Source: Nitzschia sp. DOCU1 (taxonomy: Eukaryota; Bacillariophyta; Bacillariophyceae; Bacillariales; Bacillariaceae). Taken from it: a stretch of DNA of 64,000 bases. A program made the position numbers and the translations under genes. The DNA is taken from contig OX595995.1 in NCBI GenBank assembly GCA_951394045.1, positions 2,108,001-2,172,000 of the forward strand. Reading direction: 5' to 3'. Positions 1-11,153 of the stretch are shown here, in pieces (position 1 is the first letter of the stretch; each line of letters starts with the position of its first letter). The notes beneath the pieces were generated by a model, which saw only the letters and a list, made by a program, of their open reading frames with translations, was not told where the DNA came from and did not search any database.

Positions 1-417
1 TTAAGGCGGAACTAGGCTGTGACTGATTTGCAAACCAATACATTCTTAATGCATGAAGAGTATTAAAAGGGTGACAGCCAATCATGTTTTCTAAATAACA
101 ATAATCATTGCTCCCGTTGGACCGGATGGGGCGCATTTGCGGACGAAGAATTATATGTGGATAGTTTTGCCGCCGATTTTCTTCACGACTGACTGGGTTT
201 TTGGATGGGCGGGCGACAAAAAATTGGAAGGAATCATAAGTCTGTAGGTACAGAGCATACCTATCTGCCTATCTTTCTTCCTTGCCCTCTTTTTTGTGGG
301 CGCACTTTTGATGCCGATCTCTCCCCCGAACTCTCGAGCCATGCACAGCAAAATGCATGGAACAGCACTCACCATGAGTGAGTAATTCTTTCTCACACTA
401 ACCACTATCGTTGCACC
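1..417. other. Upstream intergenic sequence
   Basis: No coding region is supported here. The sequence is the 5' flank of the receptor gene that starts at 418. I see no repeat or RNA gene. Confidence 0.5.
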
Positions 418-3400
418 ATGACAAGACCAAGGCCGCTTCTAGTGTTATCATTGGTGTCATTGTGTTCACTAGTACGGCCGCCTGTGGGGGTCGACGGAGC
501 CCTGCGATGTTCTCAAACGCAGGATTGCCGAAAAGCTTTGCGAGAAGGGTCGGAATGCATTGACGGCTTTTGTTCGAATCCCTACCAGCAGGGCTGCTTG
601 AAAACCATGGGAATTCATGTTCAGTACGACGCCTCCGTGTCGCGTCTCGTAGCACGGCAAGCTGCGAGCACCAGCGACATACCGAAACGAACCTGCAACT
701 TGGACGACACAAGTGAACTAAACTGTCAAACGAACTTGAATTTTGAGTATCCACAAGTTCGAATTCACAACGGAAACTGGGAGTCCAGCATTTTCTTTGC
801 TTGGATTCTGCAGATCCTGCTCATGGAAGTCCTTGGAGTGCCAGCAACCGTCGGGCTCATCACGAATACAACGTCGGCGTCTGGCTTCTACTCGCCCACT
901 AACACGCTGGAATATTCCAGTGCTGCGTATCCTTTCGAAGCGCTCAAAGACGCGGACGCATGCCACTTGAAGGATGGACCATGTGCACAAGTCATGCCAG
1001 AAGTCTGGAATGGGCAGAAAAATGAGTGGACGCAGGCAATGCTAGACGGATATGTAGAGCCCCTTGAAGGGAATGGACAGGTGGGAAAGGGATCCTGGTA
1101 CCTTCCAAGATTCACCGCGGAGAGAGACGACTCTCTGGTCAGCTTCTATGGCCTGTCGGGAGAAGAAAATAGACACAAACTTGCAGATGCTTTTCGCAAG
1201 CCCACGACCTGGAGGGACTATTGTGAGCTGGTATCCCCGAACAACTGCTCGACGCCGGATGTAACTGCTCTGCACTTTCCTGTAGAAGACGAGCAACATC
1301 GATATTTTGTTCCCGGGTCTTACCAAGGATTTTTTCGATTGACACCTGAAAACAACTGTACAGCATTTCCTGATACATGCATCGGTCATATTGTGGGCCC
1401 CGGCTGTGATTGGAGCACAAATGTCGATGCACAAATTTACTGGAATGATATCAAGCTCAAGTCCGATGGGCCTCTACTCCCAAACGGGGGCTACGAATAC
1501 TCTGGTAAGCTTGTCAGGGGGTATTGAATTGGATGGTAGTCAGAAGCCCAACAATGTTGGAACTAACTCCTTATTGTGTCCCGGTAGGCATGATTGAAAT
1601 ATGGCGGGCAGCGGATGCGACAAAGTCAAATGTCGTTTTTTGGTGGTGGCGCCCTGAAGCATTAGTGGAAGAGTTCCATGAAACAGAGTCGCAATTTCAA
1701 CAAATTCTCCTGCCAGAAGCAACTGATGTTTGTTCAAGATCCCGGGTAGATACGGAAGCACGATGTTCGGAAGATATCATGGTGCGAAGAGGTAGTCCAG
1801 AAGGAGCGTGTGATCAAGAAGCCCATGCTCTACAGAAAGTCATCTCCAAAAGGTTTCAAGAAGAGACACAACGCCAGCCCCTTGACAGAAGGAGCCCTAG
1901 CTATGATCTCATCAAGGCGGTCAAAATAACTGATCTGGAAATCAATAATATGTTGAAGAGATGGATCAATCGTCGAGTCGATAAGTACGGAAATGATGCC
2001 AGAGAAGCGGTTTGTGAATGGGTGGCTGAAAATATTGATAATTTGCTCGACTTCGTACCGGCAGGCTACCCCAAGCAATTTGCTGATAACTCCAGCTATG
2101 AATCCGGATTATCGTACACTGCTATCGCAATTGGAGTTTTCTCCGCAATTGTCGTCTTGGTCATGGCCCGACTTGCCTATAACTGGCGACACACAAAGGT
2201 CTTTGTCTACGCCCAAGCACACATCGTTTATCTTATTTTGATGGGCTTTCTTCTCGTTGCGCTAGGGGCAATATTCATGGCACTGGAACCCAGTCCAGGA
2301 GTCTGCAAGGTCAGAATCTGGCTTGTAAATTTGGGCTACACAGTGGGCCTTGTACCGTTGCTGGTGAAGATTGCGGCCATCAACAAAATTGTTACGGCGG
2401 CCTCTAAGATGAAGAGAGTAAAGATATCCAGGGCAAACATGTTTCGACAAGTCGCGATCGTCGTCGCGTTGACGAGTGTTTTTCTGTTGATTTGGACCAT
2501 TATGGATCCTCCCCAAGAGTACGAGGAGCGAGTTTTGCCAGATCCCGAAGGGAACATTGTTGAGACGACCCTCACCTGCGCAAGCGAAAATAGCTTCTGG
2601 ACTGTGATCGCCCTGGCATGGCAAGGGCTGCTGCTCCTTATAGCCACTGTATTAGCCTTCCAGTCTCGAGACATCGCCCAAGATTTCAACGAGTCGCAGC
2701 GTTTGGGAACTATGATATACTCTCACATGATATTTTTGGTGCTTCGAGGGATTGTTTATTTTTTGGGTGAAAATGAGATCTTCCCCCCCGATGTTATCGC
2801 AGGGATTTGGAGCATTCTTCTAAGTTTGGACACCCTCTTTGCAACCATCATTTACTTTGTTCCCAAATGCCTCGAAGCTCACAAAGCGTCGGACAACTAT
2901 TTGACAACACGAGGATTTTCTCGTAGTTCTGCTGCTATAACTGCTATTGAGCGAAATGCGGCCATCGCGTACAACTCCTACGCTAATAAGCAGCTGGACT
3001 CTGCCTCTTTTCGATCCGATGATGGCCCGAATTCCGAAGGAGGTGTCAGCCCAATGGTTACCAATTCTTGGCGGATTGGTGGCTCACTCCTTCGAAATCG
3101 TCTCTCGAATCATTTAGCCGAGCTGGCCGAAGTTTCAAAGGAAGACAGTATGGCTTTCGATGCGGCCTTGCCCCTCTCGGATATTCACGAAGTGTCCGAA
3201 GAATTTTCAAAGAACGCAAGTTTCCGCCGGCTTTCTACGGAATCCAACAGATCTAATCGCCGACTCTCCACAGAATCCAACAGATCTAATCGCCGACTCT
3301 CCACGGAATCCAACAAATCCAACCGCCGACTCTCCGCCGAAAATGGATCCTCCCGAAGACTCTCAGCCGACGCCCATATAAGCAAAGACATTGAAGGAAA

Positions 3401-3761
3401 TTTACAATCTCTGACGGAGCACTCCAAGAAGACTTTAGGGGAGCAAGGCGGTTCACTTCATAGTCGCAAGCACGCTGTTGCGTACCGCGAAGACGATGAC
3501 GACGATGATTCTTCAGATTCGATGGACACGGGAGGTCCTCGCTTTAACAATCCGAAGGCGAATGAGGACCTTGAACGTTCTGTTCAGATGCTGAGCACTG
3601 CAGATATAAATTTCGGTCTCGATGAAGAAGACCTCCACGAACTGCGGTTGGGCACGCACAGCCATTCGTACTTTACAAGTATGGAACAAATGAACAGTCT
3701 AGGTATTCTCCCCGAAGAAGAATTCGGGTCCAACGGGGACACTGGGCACGAATCTGAATAG
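418..3761 (+). CDS. GABA-B-like family C 7TM receptor, two exons
   Basis: Two exons, 418-1504 and 1588-3761. The 83-bp intron has a GTAAGC donor, an ACTAAC branch-like site at about 1562 and a TAG acceptor; joining keeps frame and gives about 1086 residues. The N-terminus has a signal peptide. The cysteine-rich extracellular part of about 500 residues includes a stretch (NGNWESS, then a VLGVPATVG motif) that resembles periplasmic substrate-binding folds rather than a classic ANF domain; this is inference. Seven hydrophobic segments run from about residue 538 to 785 (2115-2858), as in 7tm_3/GABA-B receptors that signal through G proteins at the plasma membrane. The cytosolic tail is long and disordered, with five RRLS motifs in tandem (3227-3370) and an acidic stretch. 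The ligand cannot be told. Its 3' end converges with the RS-rich gene at 4433. Confidence 0.85.
3224..3375 (+). repeat. Tandem 33-bp coding repeat encoding RRLSTESNRSN units
   Basis: Three near-identical 33-bp units plus two diverged ones encode five RRLS motifs at about residues 908-950 of the receptor. RRxS is the consensus for protein kinase A. The repeat sits in the cytosolic tail, where kinases could reach it. Confidence 0.85.
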
Positions 3762-4432
3762 AAAACTCCGAGGACAAGGTACTACTGTATCTGTCACCTC
3801 TTTGTCCGTGGTGGATCAGGACGATAGCTTCACTCCATTTTGATAGGTTGAATCACCAAGCATGCATACTGGAGCTTTTGAGGGACTGTGCACTAACGGT
3901 TATTCAAAATCGTTCAGGGGCAGCTGTTTTTTCGATTTCTTTGATATTCACGGCGTACTTCTCTTCCGCGCCTTTGCAAGAGAGGATGGGCCTCTTCGAG
4001 CATCCCCTCTTACTACTGACAACATTCTGCATTCATTCAAAAAAGACTTGACTGAATGCGATGCCATGGTCCCTTTGTCCTGCTACAATAGGAGGATTGG
4101 AATTGCAAGGTTGGGGCGTCATGTTGAATAGCGGCACGTGCGATCTCATGCCTAGTCAAGACGAAGCGCCAATGGAAAGAAGAAAATGCCACGACCAATG
4201 GCAGAAAAGGAGCAGGACACGCGCGAGACGTGATAAGGGAAAAGACCTTGGAACTGCTCGGGCCAACTTCCAATAGCTAGTTCTCGAGTACTTCCCTTTT
4301 TTGCATGCTGTGGCAAACGAAGTACCCTCTCCTCTAAAATGACCCCATGGAACGCCCCTACCCATTCTTAAGCAGGCATTGGGGTACAACTGAGAGACCG
4401 AATCTCCTCGATGTATTAACATTATTAACAAG
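3762..4432. other. Convergent 3' intergenic region
   Basis: The receptor gene ends at 3761 on plus and the RS-rich gene ends at 4433 on minus, so this 670-bp stretch should hold both 3' UTRs. The small ORFs in it have no recognisable features. Confidence 0.5.
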
Positions 4433-6376
4433 CTAGCTGTATTTGCTACCAGCTTTTGCTTTGGCAAGCATTTGAAAGGCAGGAGGTAACTGCGAAACAT
4501 CCCCACTACTCGGTGGATTGAATTTGGCCATGCGCTCTTGCACGGACTTGTTGTTCCGAGTGGGAATCGTCGTTTTCGTAATTCCGTCCCGACTACGCGT
4601 TTCCTCTTTGGAGGCCCCCCCAGCAGCTTTGTTGTCCGCTACGGCTGCGGACTGGTAACGTTTGGGAACCACGGTGGCCGAGATCCCTGCCCGTGATCGA
4701 GGCTCTTTCACATCAACTGTTTTCTTTGGTTCCCCCGAAACTTTATTTTTTTGCAATATCCGTGCTTCTTCTCTCAATGCTTCCAATTTCGCTTCTTCTT
4801 GTTGTCGCTTTTCTTCCAATGCCTTGGCTTCTTCTTGTAATCGCTTGACTTTTGCCTCTTCTTCCTTTAGTCGATCCCGTGCTGACCGTACCCGTTCCCT
4901 ACGCCGATGCTCTTTGTTGGTGTTCCCATGATTGTCGTCGGTCGAAGACGCACTGCTCTTGCTTCCCACGCTCCGTCGACTGGTACCAGTAGCATCGCTC
5001 GTTATGGACCGGCTGTCTCTTCGGCCTCTTCTTGACGATGCTGACGCTGGAGCATCCTTGACCAATTTCAATGCGTCATCGAGACTATTCATATTGACTT
5101 CCGTGGATCCTTTCAACCGACTTGAAGATGGCGTGGATGATTCCGCAGCGTCATCATCAGTGGTGCGCCCCCCCGACGACCGACTGGACATGCTCTTTTC
5201 ATCCGATCGTTTTCGGGCCCGTCGACTACTGGAAGGATCAGCATCGGCCAATTTCAATCCTTCATCGAGTGATTGTTTTTGTTTCTTTACCAGATCAGTT
5301 AACCGCGTGACTTCTTCGTCGTGCTCTTCTTCATCACTATTGACATGTCCAACCAGGGCTGCATCCATATCCAGTGACTTGACTCTCCTAGGTGGTCGAA
5401 TGATAGATCGTTCCTGCCGTTGACTACCAGTCATAGATGATCGACGAGTCAACGCCCCTGGCGACTTGGATCGAGTTGCACTAGAAGTAGCAGTATTTAA
5501 TCGTCCGGGCGATTTTCCTCTCCGACTAAGTGCTCCTGGAGATTTTGCTCGCCTCAGGGTTTTTTGTTCCGTCGCTCCACGGTCATGGCTACCATCATCA
5601 GAACTCTTGTCGCGTGATCTTGATCTAATGCGCCTTCGAGCATTACTTGAATCCGTCCCCGTCTTAGCATCTGGTGGCCCCGACGATCTGGATCGACTTC
5701 GTGTCGTCCGTCGGTCGCTTTTGTCGTCGAGTGGTCCTCGCGAGCGTGATCTGGATCGTTCCCTGGTCCCGCTCGTTGATTTGCTCCCCTCTCTGTCCAG
5801 TGCCCCCTTGCTTCTCGACCGACTTCTTGTGGTGGATGACGCCGCCGCCTTGTCTTCCTCTAATCGCCCCTTGCTTCGGCCTCGTCGTTTCGTCGAAGAG
5901 TCTTTGCGATCTCGTCTCGATTCTCTCTTGACATCATCATCTGGCGGTAACGTTTCTTCAAAAAGGTCCTCTTCAAAGTCGAAGTCTCGATCGCGGCTGT
6001 GATTTTCGTTCAAGTTTCCAAAACTGGAATGAAATCGTTCCGCGGCCGCTAGTTGACCCCGCTTCGCTTCTCCTTTGATAATGGCGGTGGGAGGAGGAAA
6101 GGCGGGAAAGTCGGCGTCCTCGTCTTCTTCGGCGATTTCCACAATGCTCGTACTGAAAGGTTGCGTGGAGAAGAGCGCGGCACCCCCGCTGGCCTTGCTC
6201 TTGAGTAGCATGCGGCCGGTTTTGTTGTAGTTCCCGCCGCCGCCGGCGCCCACCTGAACGCGAGAAATGGGAATGACGTGCTTTTTCTTGCTTCCAAAGT
6301 TCGCTGCGGAGTTGTAAACGCTCACAGAAAAATCGTCGGGGGCATTGCCCCACATTTCGTCGTCCTCATCGTCCAT
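4433..6376 (-). CDS. RS-rich, mostly disordered protein with C-terminal coiled coil
   Basis: About 647 residues. I prefer the Met at 6376 (MDDEDDEMWGN) over an in-frame Met at 6532, because the upstream extension is Cys/His-rich and unlike the rest. An acidic N-terminus is followed by roughly 250 residues rich in RSRSR, SRSRS and RRxKSPG motifs, as in SR-type proteins. A second low-complexity part follows, and then a heptad-rich Glu/Lys/Arg helix (about residues 510-570, DRLKEEEAKVKRL onwards). A KSKASGG-type basic patch lies near the start. No RNA recognition motif or enzyme domain is visible, so I cannot name it. RS repeats suggest a phosphorylated RNA-processing or scaffold role (inference). 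No intron is needed. Confidence 0.7.
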   Translation of the reverse strand: MDDEDDEMWGNAPDDFSVSVYNSAANFGSKKKHVIPISRVQVGAGGGGNYNKTGRMLLKSKASGGAALFSTQPFSTSIVEIAEEDEDADFPAFPPPTAIIKGEAKRGQLAAAERFHSSFGNLNENHSRDRDFDFEEDLFEETLPPDDDVKRESRRDRKDSSTKRRGRSKGRLEEDKAAASSTTRSRSRSKGALDREGSKSTSGTRERSRSRSRGPLDDKSDRRTTRSRSRSSGPPDAKTGTDSSNARRRIRSRSRDKSSDDGSHDRGATEQKTLRRAKSPGALSRRGKSPGRLNTATSSATRSKSPGALTRRSSMTGSQRQERSIIRPPRRVKSLDMDAALVGHVNSDEEEHDEEVTRLTDLVKKQKQSLDEGLKLADADPSSSRRARKRSDEKSMSSRSSGGRTTDDDAAESSTPSSSRLKGSTEVNMNSLDDALKLVKDAPASASSRRGRRDSRSITSDATGTSRRSVGSKSSASSTDDNHGNTNKEHRRRERVRSARDRLKEEEAKVKRLQEEAKALEEKRQQEEAKLEALREEARILQKNKVSGEPKKTVDVKEPRSRAGISATVVPKRYQSAAVADNKAAGGASKEETRSRDGITKTTIPTRNNKSVQERMAKFNPPSSGDVSQLPPAFQMLAKAKAGSKYS

Positions 6377-6532
6377 GACTGTGGTTGGACTACACACTAC
6401 TACTATCAGTCGTAGCAGGTGTGTCTCACAAAGGTCATCGTCGATGTGACAATGGTCTTCTTCTTCGTAGTGTTGCGAACGACATGTGTCGTCGGAAGAA
6501 GCAAAACGGCACACTGTGCTCCGCGCGGTCAA

Positions 6533-6801
6533 TGCGATGACTCGTTAGATTAGACTACTGTACGACTATCTATCTGGCTTCCCGCTTCTGTTAATAACAA
6601 TAATGAACGATAGCTAAATGAAATTCGATGGTCCCATCACAACCTCTGGCTACTACACTAGTAATAGTGCACCTAACAGGAGCCCTACAGTAAACAATCA
6701 TCGACGATTGGGTTTGAAATGCTTGCTCTCTAAAGTCAGTCCTGATGTTGCCATATCATCGAGCAACGGATCGCCTGGAAACTACAGATTGCCCGTACAT
6801 C
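6533..6801. other. Intergenic spacer
   Basis: It lies between the 5' end of the RS-rich gene and the 3' end of the small two-exon gene, both on minus. I see nothing coding here. Confidence 0.4.
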
Positions 6802-7277
6802 TTAATGATGACCTCCGGGAGTCGCCGTCTTGGCATGATACAACGACCAATACTCAAAGTTCTTGCGACCTTCACCTTGCGACCAAAAAGCCATCAAATA
6901 CAAGGCCGACATGACTCTGGACGAAGAGCTAGCGTGTGAGAATTGCAATACGAAAAATCCAAAATTGGAATAGAAAAATACCCAATATTCCTATTCCACC
7001 AACCCCCACCCAAAAACGCCATTTGCACTCACCCCATACCAATCACAAAGGGCCGATTGCCAGCATGAGACATTTCATGCTTCACCAAATCCATGCCTTT
7101 GAGTTGACGCCACGACTTGTGCGATGCGGCACGAGCGGCCATGCGTTTCTCCAAGGCTTCTGGACCACGCGTCGCCCACTCGGTCTTGCGCCATTCCAAA
7201 AATTTCTTGTGCGAGGCAAACAGCTCGGAAGCGCGAGCTGCAGTAAACTCTCCAATGTTCTCGGGAATAGCCGGCAT
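6802..7277 (-). CDS. Small single-pass membrane protein, two exons, possibly mitochondrial
   Basis: Exon 1 is 7277-7033 and exon 2 is 6916-6802. The 116-bp intron has a perfect GTGAGT donor at 7032 and a CCAG acceptor at 6917; joining keeps frame and gives 119 residues. A CTAG acceptor 12 nt upstream (exon start 6928) also keeps frame and would add four residues. The N-terminal 75 residues are amphipathic, with an aromatic/basic helix (KKFLEWRKTEW). A hydrophobic segment spans the splice junction (FVIGMG then SALYLMAFW), followed by a short polar tail ending TPGGHH. Size and layout recall small accessory subunits of mitochondrial inner-membrane complexes, but I do not recognise the family. 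The consistent splice frame and clean stop support a real gene. Confidence 0.65.
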
Positions 7278-9325
7278 GATAGAAATAGCAACAACTACGA
7301 GTCAATCGACGATGCGATGCGATACGATCGTTGGAGTGGATTCAGTTTCTTCTTGGCCATCGGCGTTGCTTCGTGCCGATGCTTTTTCTCGATCGCCCCT
7401 TCGCCCACGCACGCGGGCGGGGCGAAGTAAAGATAGGTCATGACATAGATATATCCCGTAGCAAAAATAATGGGTAAATATAAATATGCACGCTCTTGGC
7501 GCGCGCCCACTTCACGGACCTACGTATGATACAGGTACATAGTCCTGCATCATATGCATGTACATATATTTCTGACGTAGACTCAGCGAACGATATGAAA
7601 ATCATATATTTTGCAAGGATCCTGGAACGGAGTTTTGCCAATCTCATGGGAATTTTTGGAGTCCTCGAGGTACTCCCCGCATGATATATTCAATGGCGGG
7701 ACACAAATTAATACCGACTTGGGATTCCCCTTTGCAGCCGCCGGCCGCTTGGTACGACTGGCGCGAATAGGACATGACTCACGCGAACAAGGCTACGCCG
7801 CCGCCGAAGCTGCCGCTATGATACGATGAAATCGTCGGCACCACTATTTCTACAAAGTCACCGCCGCTGCCGCTAGTAGCAAACCACCCACTATTTCTCC
7901 TTGTGCACGGCGGCGATGTGCAAGAAGCACCCCCCTCTACGATACTGCAAGAAAGCAAGACAACAAACTTGTCCGTCCCTATAGGCAGTACTAATGGCAG
8001 CTGCGCCTCCATTCTAAGAATAATCTAGTAGCTAGTCGACCAGTAAAAACAAAAAGCTAGAGTACATTGTTACTGGTTGTAATCCTGCTGGTGGTCGTCC
8101 TCGTCCATCGTTCTCTGGACTCCACCAGCACCACCTGACCTTGTTTGATTCCTGCCCCATTCTTTCTACTTGTTCTTCATTCGTTCATTCCTTCCTTTAC
8201 AATGAATTTATCGTTCCTTCGCGCCCTTATCATTGCTCTCCAATACTTTTGAAATTGTAAATATCCCAAGTAGGGATTGTGCTGAACAGTGTTTTGACAT
8301 GCACAATCCCTGGTTGTTGCTTGTCGCGGCATTTCCGTTTCCGTGCTGGAGGAATACAAATGAGGACTGCTACTTTCGTCGTGGTCACCGTCTTTCTGAT
8401 CTTCTTCAATTGCTGGGTGATTGTTGTCAGGTGCTGCAATATTCTTGACGGTTATTTGTGCATCTTCCTATAATTGCCAAGACAAGAAACGCACCAGTGA
8501 GTAAAGGAGTTGGTGAGCGATTCCATCCACCTTCATCCCACTACTGAATGTGACCCAGCACGCTTACCTTCGGTATAACCCAATAGTTTTTCAGATCAAA
8601 ACACTATTTCCCGCCGCCAACTTTTATGTTGACTGGACTTGACTCAGGGCATTGGTGGTCATTGGCAGAAACTTTCATGCCTTTGGTCTTGTAGTAGAAA
8701 GCTGGCAGGGAGGAAGTAATTGGCCCGAATGCACATGGCTGTCCCCTTCTAATAAACACTGCAAGCACAGCAATTTATCGTCTTGCATTCAAACATTATC
8801 AAGATGGCAGTCCATAATAATAATGATGATGACAAGATGATTGTGGTTGTGGTTTTTGTGTGATTGAGATACACGTAAAATTTAGCGCGCAGCGACTCTC
8901 CTCTATGGCAGTTCTCAGTAGTAAGTTCTAAGCACTTGTAATTATTCCGATCCATCTCCTCTACAGATACTTAAGTAGTAATAACAGTATAACACGTACT
9001 GAAAATTCTTATACGATGCTCGGACGCTCCTACATACTCTCTAGCTAGCTAGCTGCCGGTATGTAGTAGACGGCAAGTCCTCCAACAATACGGGATGCAT
9101 TTGTGCCTCATCTTTTGCTGCCAACGAAAACAATGCAGAATGCGTAGCTCAAAATACTAATCTTGAGCAGACTCAAAAGGCTCTCACGGCGACGAGTGAC
9201 TTGGGCGCAAACATGCTAACTACTCTAGAGGACAGCAAACAAGCTAACTACTCTAGTAGGACAACTCTTCCTCCTATTTTAACATGGATCTAGTAGAAAG
9301 GATGGAACTAGTACATTACCCTTTT
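7278..9325. other. Long intergenic region, no supported gene
   Basis: Two kilobases with only short ORFs lacking domain-like composition. It contains simple stretches: (CTAG)n near 9040, a CTAACTACTCTAG motif repeated at about 9216 and 9245, and AT-rich tracts. It probably holds the promoter of the small gene at 7277 and the 3' flank of GT49. Confidence 0.4.
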
Positions 9326-10684
9326 TTATATGTCATACAATTGGCGTCGAGTAATGTTGTAATTCTCCTTCATATGTTTCGTAAATCGCTGCAATTCCAG
9401 GTTCATTTCCTCCTTGATGCGACGTTTCCCATAGGGATGTGGCAAGTGAACGACGAAAAAGTCTTGCAATACAGCATATCGAAAACCCATGAAGTAGGCT
9501 TCTACAAAAAACGTGTACTTGTTGTACCCATATCCTCGAAAGGCTGGCCAGTACTTGGGCAATTCCAATCCATCCCCTCCGCACTTGCAACCTACCACGT
9601 AGGGTTCAAATCCAATTTCGTATGAAATAGGATAAAACGACGATCTTGTAGTAGTAGCTGGATTCAATTCTTTGGATCGAGCTTGTTCGCTAATGTACCA
9701 ATTTTGAAAATTGGTCGATCCATGCCCCCATGTCACCTTTTTCATATGGAACGGCTCCAACTCTTCCTTATCCCACATTTCCAATGCCTGCAACTTATTT
9801 TCAGGTAGGGCTTGTGATGCTTCGACACTCAATATTTGATCTTCGCCAACTACATCTGCCATGATTCGATCAAAGGCTGGTAATACCAGCCATGTTCGAT
9901 TGTGCAAAGCGACCCGTAATCCCTCGTCACGACGAATCAATTCTTGTAAACCCTTGGCAGCATTGGGAGTTGTGACGAAATCCACATCCAATGCCAAAAA
10001 GTACTCCGTTTCAACACTTGCCAGCGCCATTTCACGAAGCAAGTTGTGTGGATAGTCTTTTTCTTCCACGGCGCTGTCCTCCATTAGTACGTGAATATCC
10101 GTCCAAGCCAAGGCTTGAGCATTAGATGCCGCCCATTCGACTAGATTGTAAATGTCTTGCCGCGACTTGCAAAGAATGGAGGCCGATACAGGTCCATTCC
10201 ATCGATTGATCAAAAAGAGTAAACGATTGAATCGTCCGGTATCAGCATGAACGGCTACCGTAACGGCGTCGGTACCATCCACATCATGTTTGGTTCGAGG
10301 AATGGCAAAGGGAACTTTGAGATAGTATTCGTACTTTTCAACATGTTTCCAATTTCGTAATAGATTGCGATGAATTTCATCCTTGTTGTGCAAAGTAATG
10401 ATATGAGATTTAGTAGGCTGCGACGACGCCATTTCTGAAGATGTTGGTTCGAGCGGCGTTGGAGTGGCTACGTCTCTTGGTTGAATATGACCATAGGGAG
10501 GTGCTGTCGGCCTCGAAGGATGATGATGGTGATGAAAGAAATCATTTCTGTTTTCAAATTCTGAAATGAATTTAATGCCGACCGAAAGTTGTCTAATTTG
10601 CATCAATACCGAAAGCCACAATGCCCAAAATCCAATGGCCCGGATTCTTCCACAACAACATATATCTCCAACACCAAAAGTCAT
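9326..10684 (-). CDS. GT49-family glycosyltransferase (LARGE/B4GAT1-like), type II membrane protein
   Basis: Single exon, 452 residues. The first Met at 10684 places a signal-anchor (about residues 15-35, IGFWALWLSVLM) near the N-terminus, followed by a His/Pro-rich stem, as expected for a Golgi lumenal enzyme. The catalytic domain has the hallmarks of Glyco_transf_49: an FLINRWNGPVSASI block, YPHNLLREMALASVETEYF leading into the DXD motif D233-V-D235, a late WGHGSTNFQNW block, and the FEPYVV...FRGYGYNK signature near the C-terminus. Known GT49 enzymes transfer glucuronic acid in beta-1,3 or beta-1,4 linkage from UDP-GlcA; the acceptor here is unknown. It is divergent from the GT8-like gene at 11154 and homologous to the GT49 gene at 33465. 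Confidence 0.88.
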   Translation of the reverse strand: MTFGVGDICCCGRIRAIGFWALWLSVLMQIRQLSVGIKFISEFENRNDFFHHHHHPSRPTAPPYGHIQPRDVATPTPLEPTSSEMASSQPTKSHIITLHNKDEIHRNLLRNWKHVEKYEYYLKVPFAIPRTKHDVDGTDAVTVAVHADTGRFNRLLFLINRWNGPVSASILCKSRQDIYNLVEWAASNAQALAWTDIHVLMEDSAVEEKDYPHNLLREMALASVETEYFLALDVDFVTTPNAAKGLQELIRRDEGLRVALHNRTWLVLPAFDRIMADVVGEDQILSVEASQALPENKLQALEMWDKEELEPFHMKKVTWGHGSTNFQNWYISEQARSKELNPATTTRSSFYPISYEIGFEPYVVGCKCGGDGLELPKYWPAFRGYGYNKYTFFVEAYFMGFRYAVLQDFFVVHLPHPYGKRRIKEEMNLELQRFTKHMKENYNITRRQLYDI

Positions 10685-11153
10685 ATTTTTTTGATTCTCT
10701 GAAGGTTGTCTTGGGAAAAGTAGTGTGATCCAATACTTCCATGTATCTGTTACGTGTCAAAGGATGAAGTCTCACATGCTTTCGGCAACCCTGCAAAATT
10801 CTAAAAAAAGTGTGCGTTGAGTGAATTTTTGTGCCGCCGGGCGCGCAATTGAATCTTGCGAGCCTGGCGCACCGGGATTGCGTAAGTTGTGGGGTCACGA
10901 CTTGGAGATCGGACGAATGAATCGAATCAATCATCGAATGAATGAATGAATGAATCGAATAATCAAACGATTTTTCTTCCACGTGTAGCTCATTGCGCTT
11001 CCTACGCCATGTGACCGTCCGTGATGGCGCGCGGTCATCCTCCTTTGCAATCGGATCCCGTAGGTATCTTATTTTGTTTTCGTTTCGCAGCCCATGATTT
11101 TTCCTGTAGGGTCAATATTTGCCACATTCCATTCCCCAGCCGTTGCCATTGCC
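10685..11153. promoter_or_regulatory. Bidirectional intergenic region between GT49 and GT8-like genes
   Basis: The two genes start head-to-head 469 bp apart, so this stretch should hold both promoters and 5' UTRs. It includes a short GAAT microsatellite (about 10935-10955). An ATG at 11094 in frame with the plus-strand gene offers a longer start. No canonical element can be assigned by eye. Confidence 0.45.

Noticed and set aside
4932..6002. Long plus-strand ORFs opposite the RS-rich gene
   Set aside because: Arg/Ser codon repeats on minus give open antisense frames. The antisense proteins are Ser/Leu/Arg-biased with no domain.
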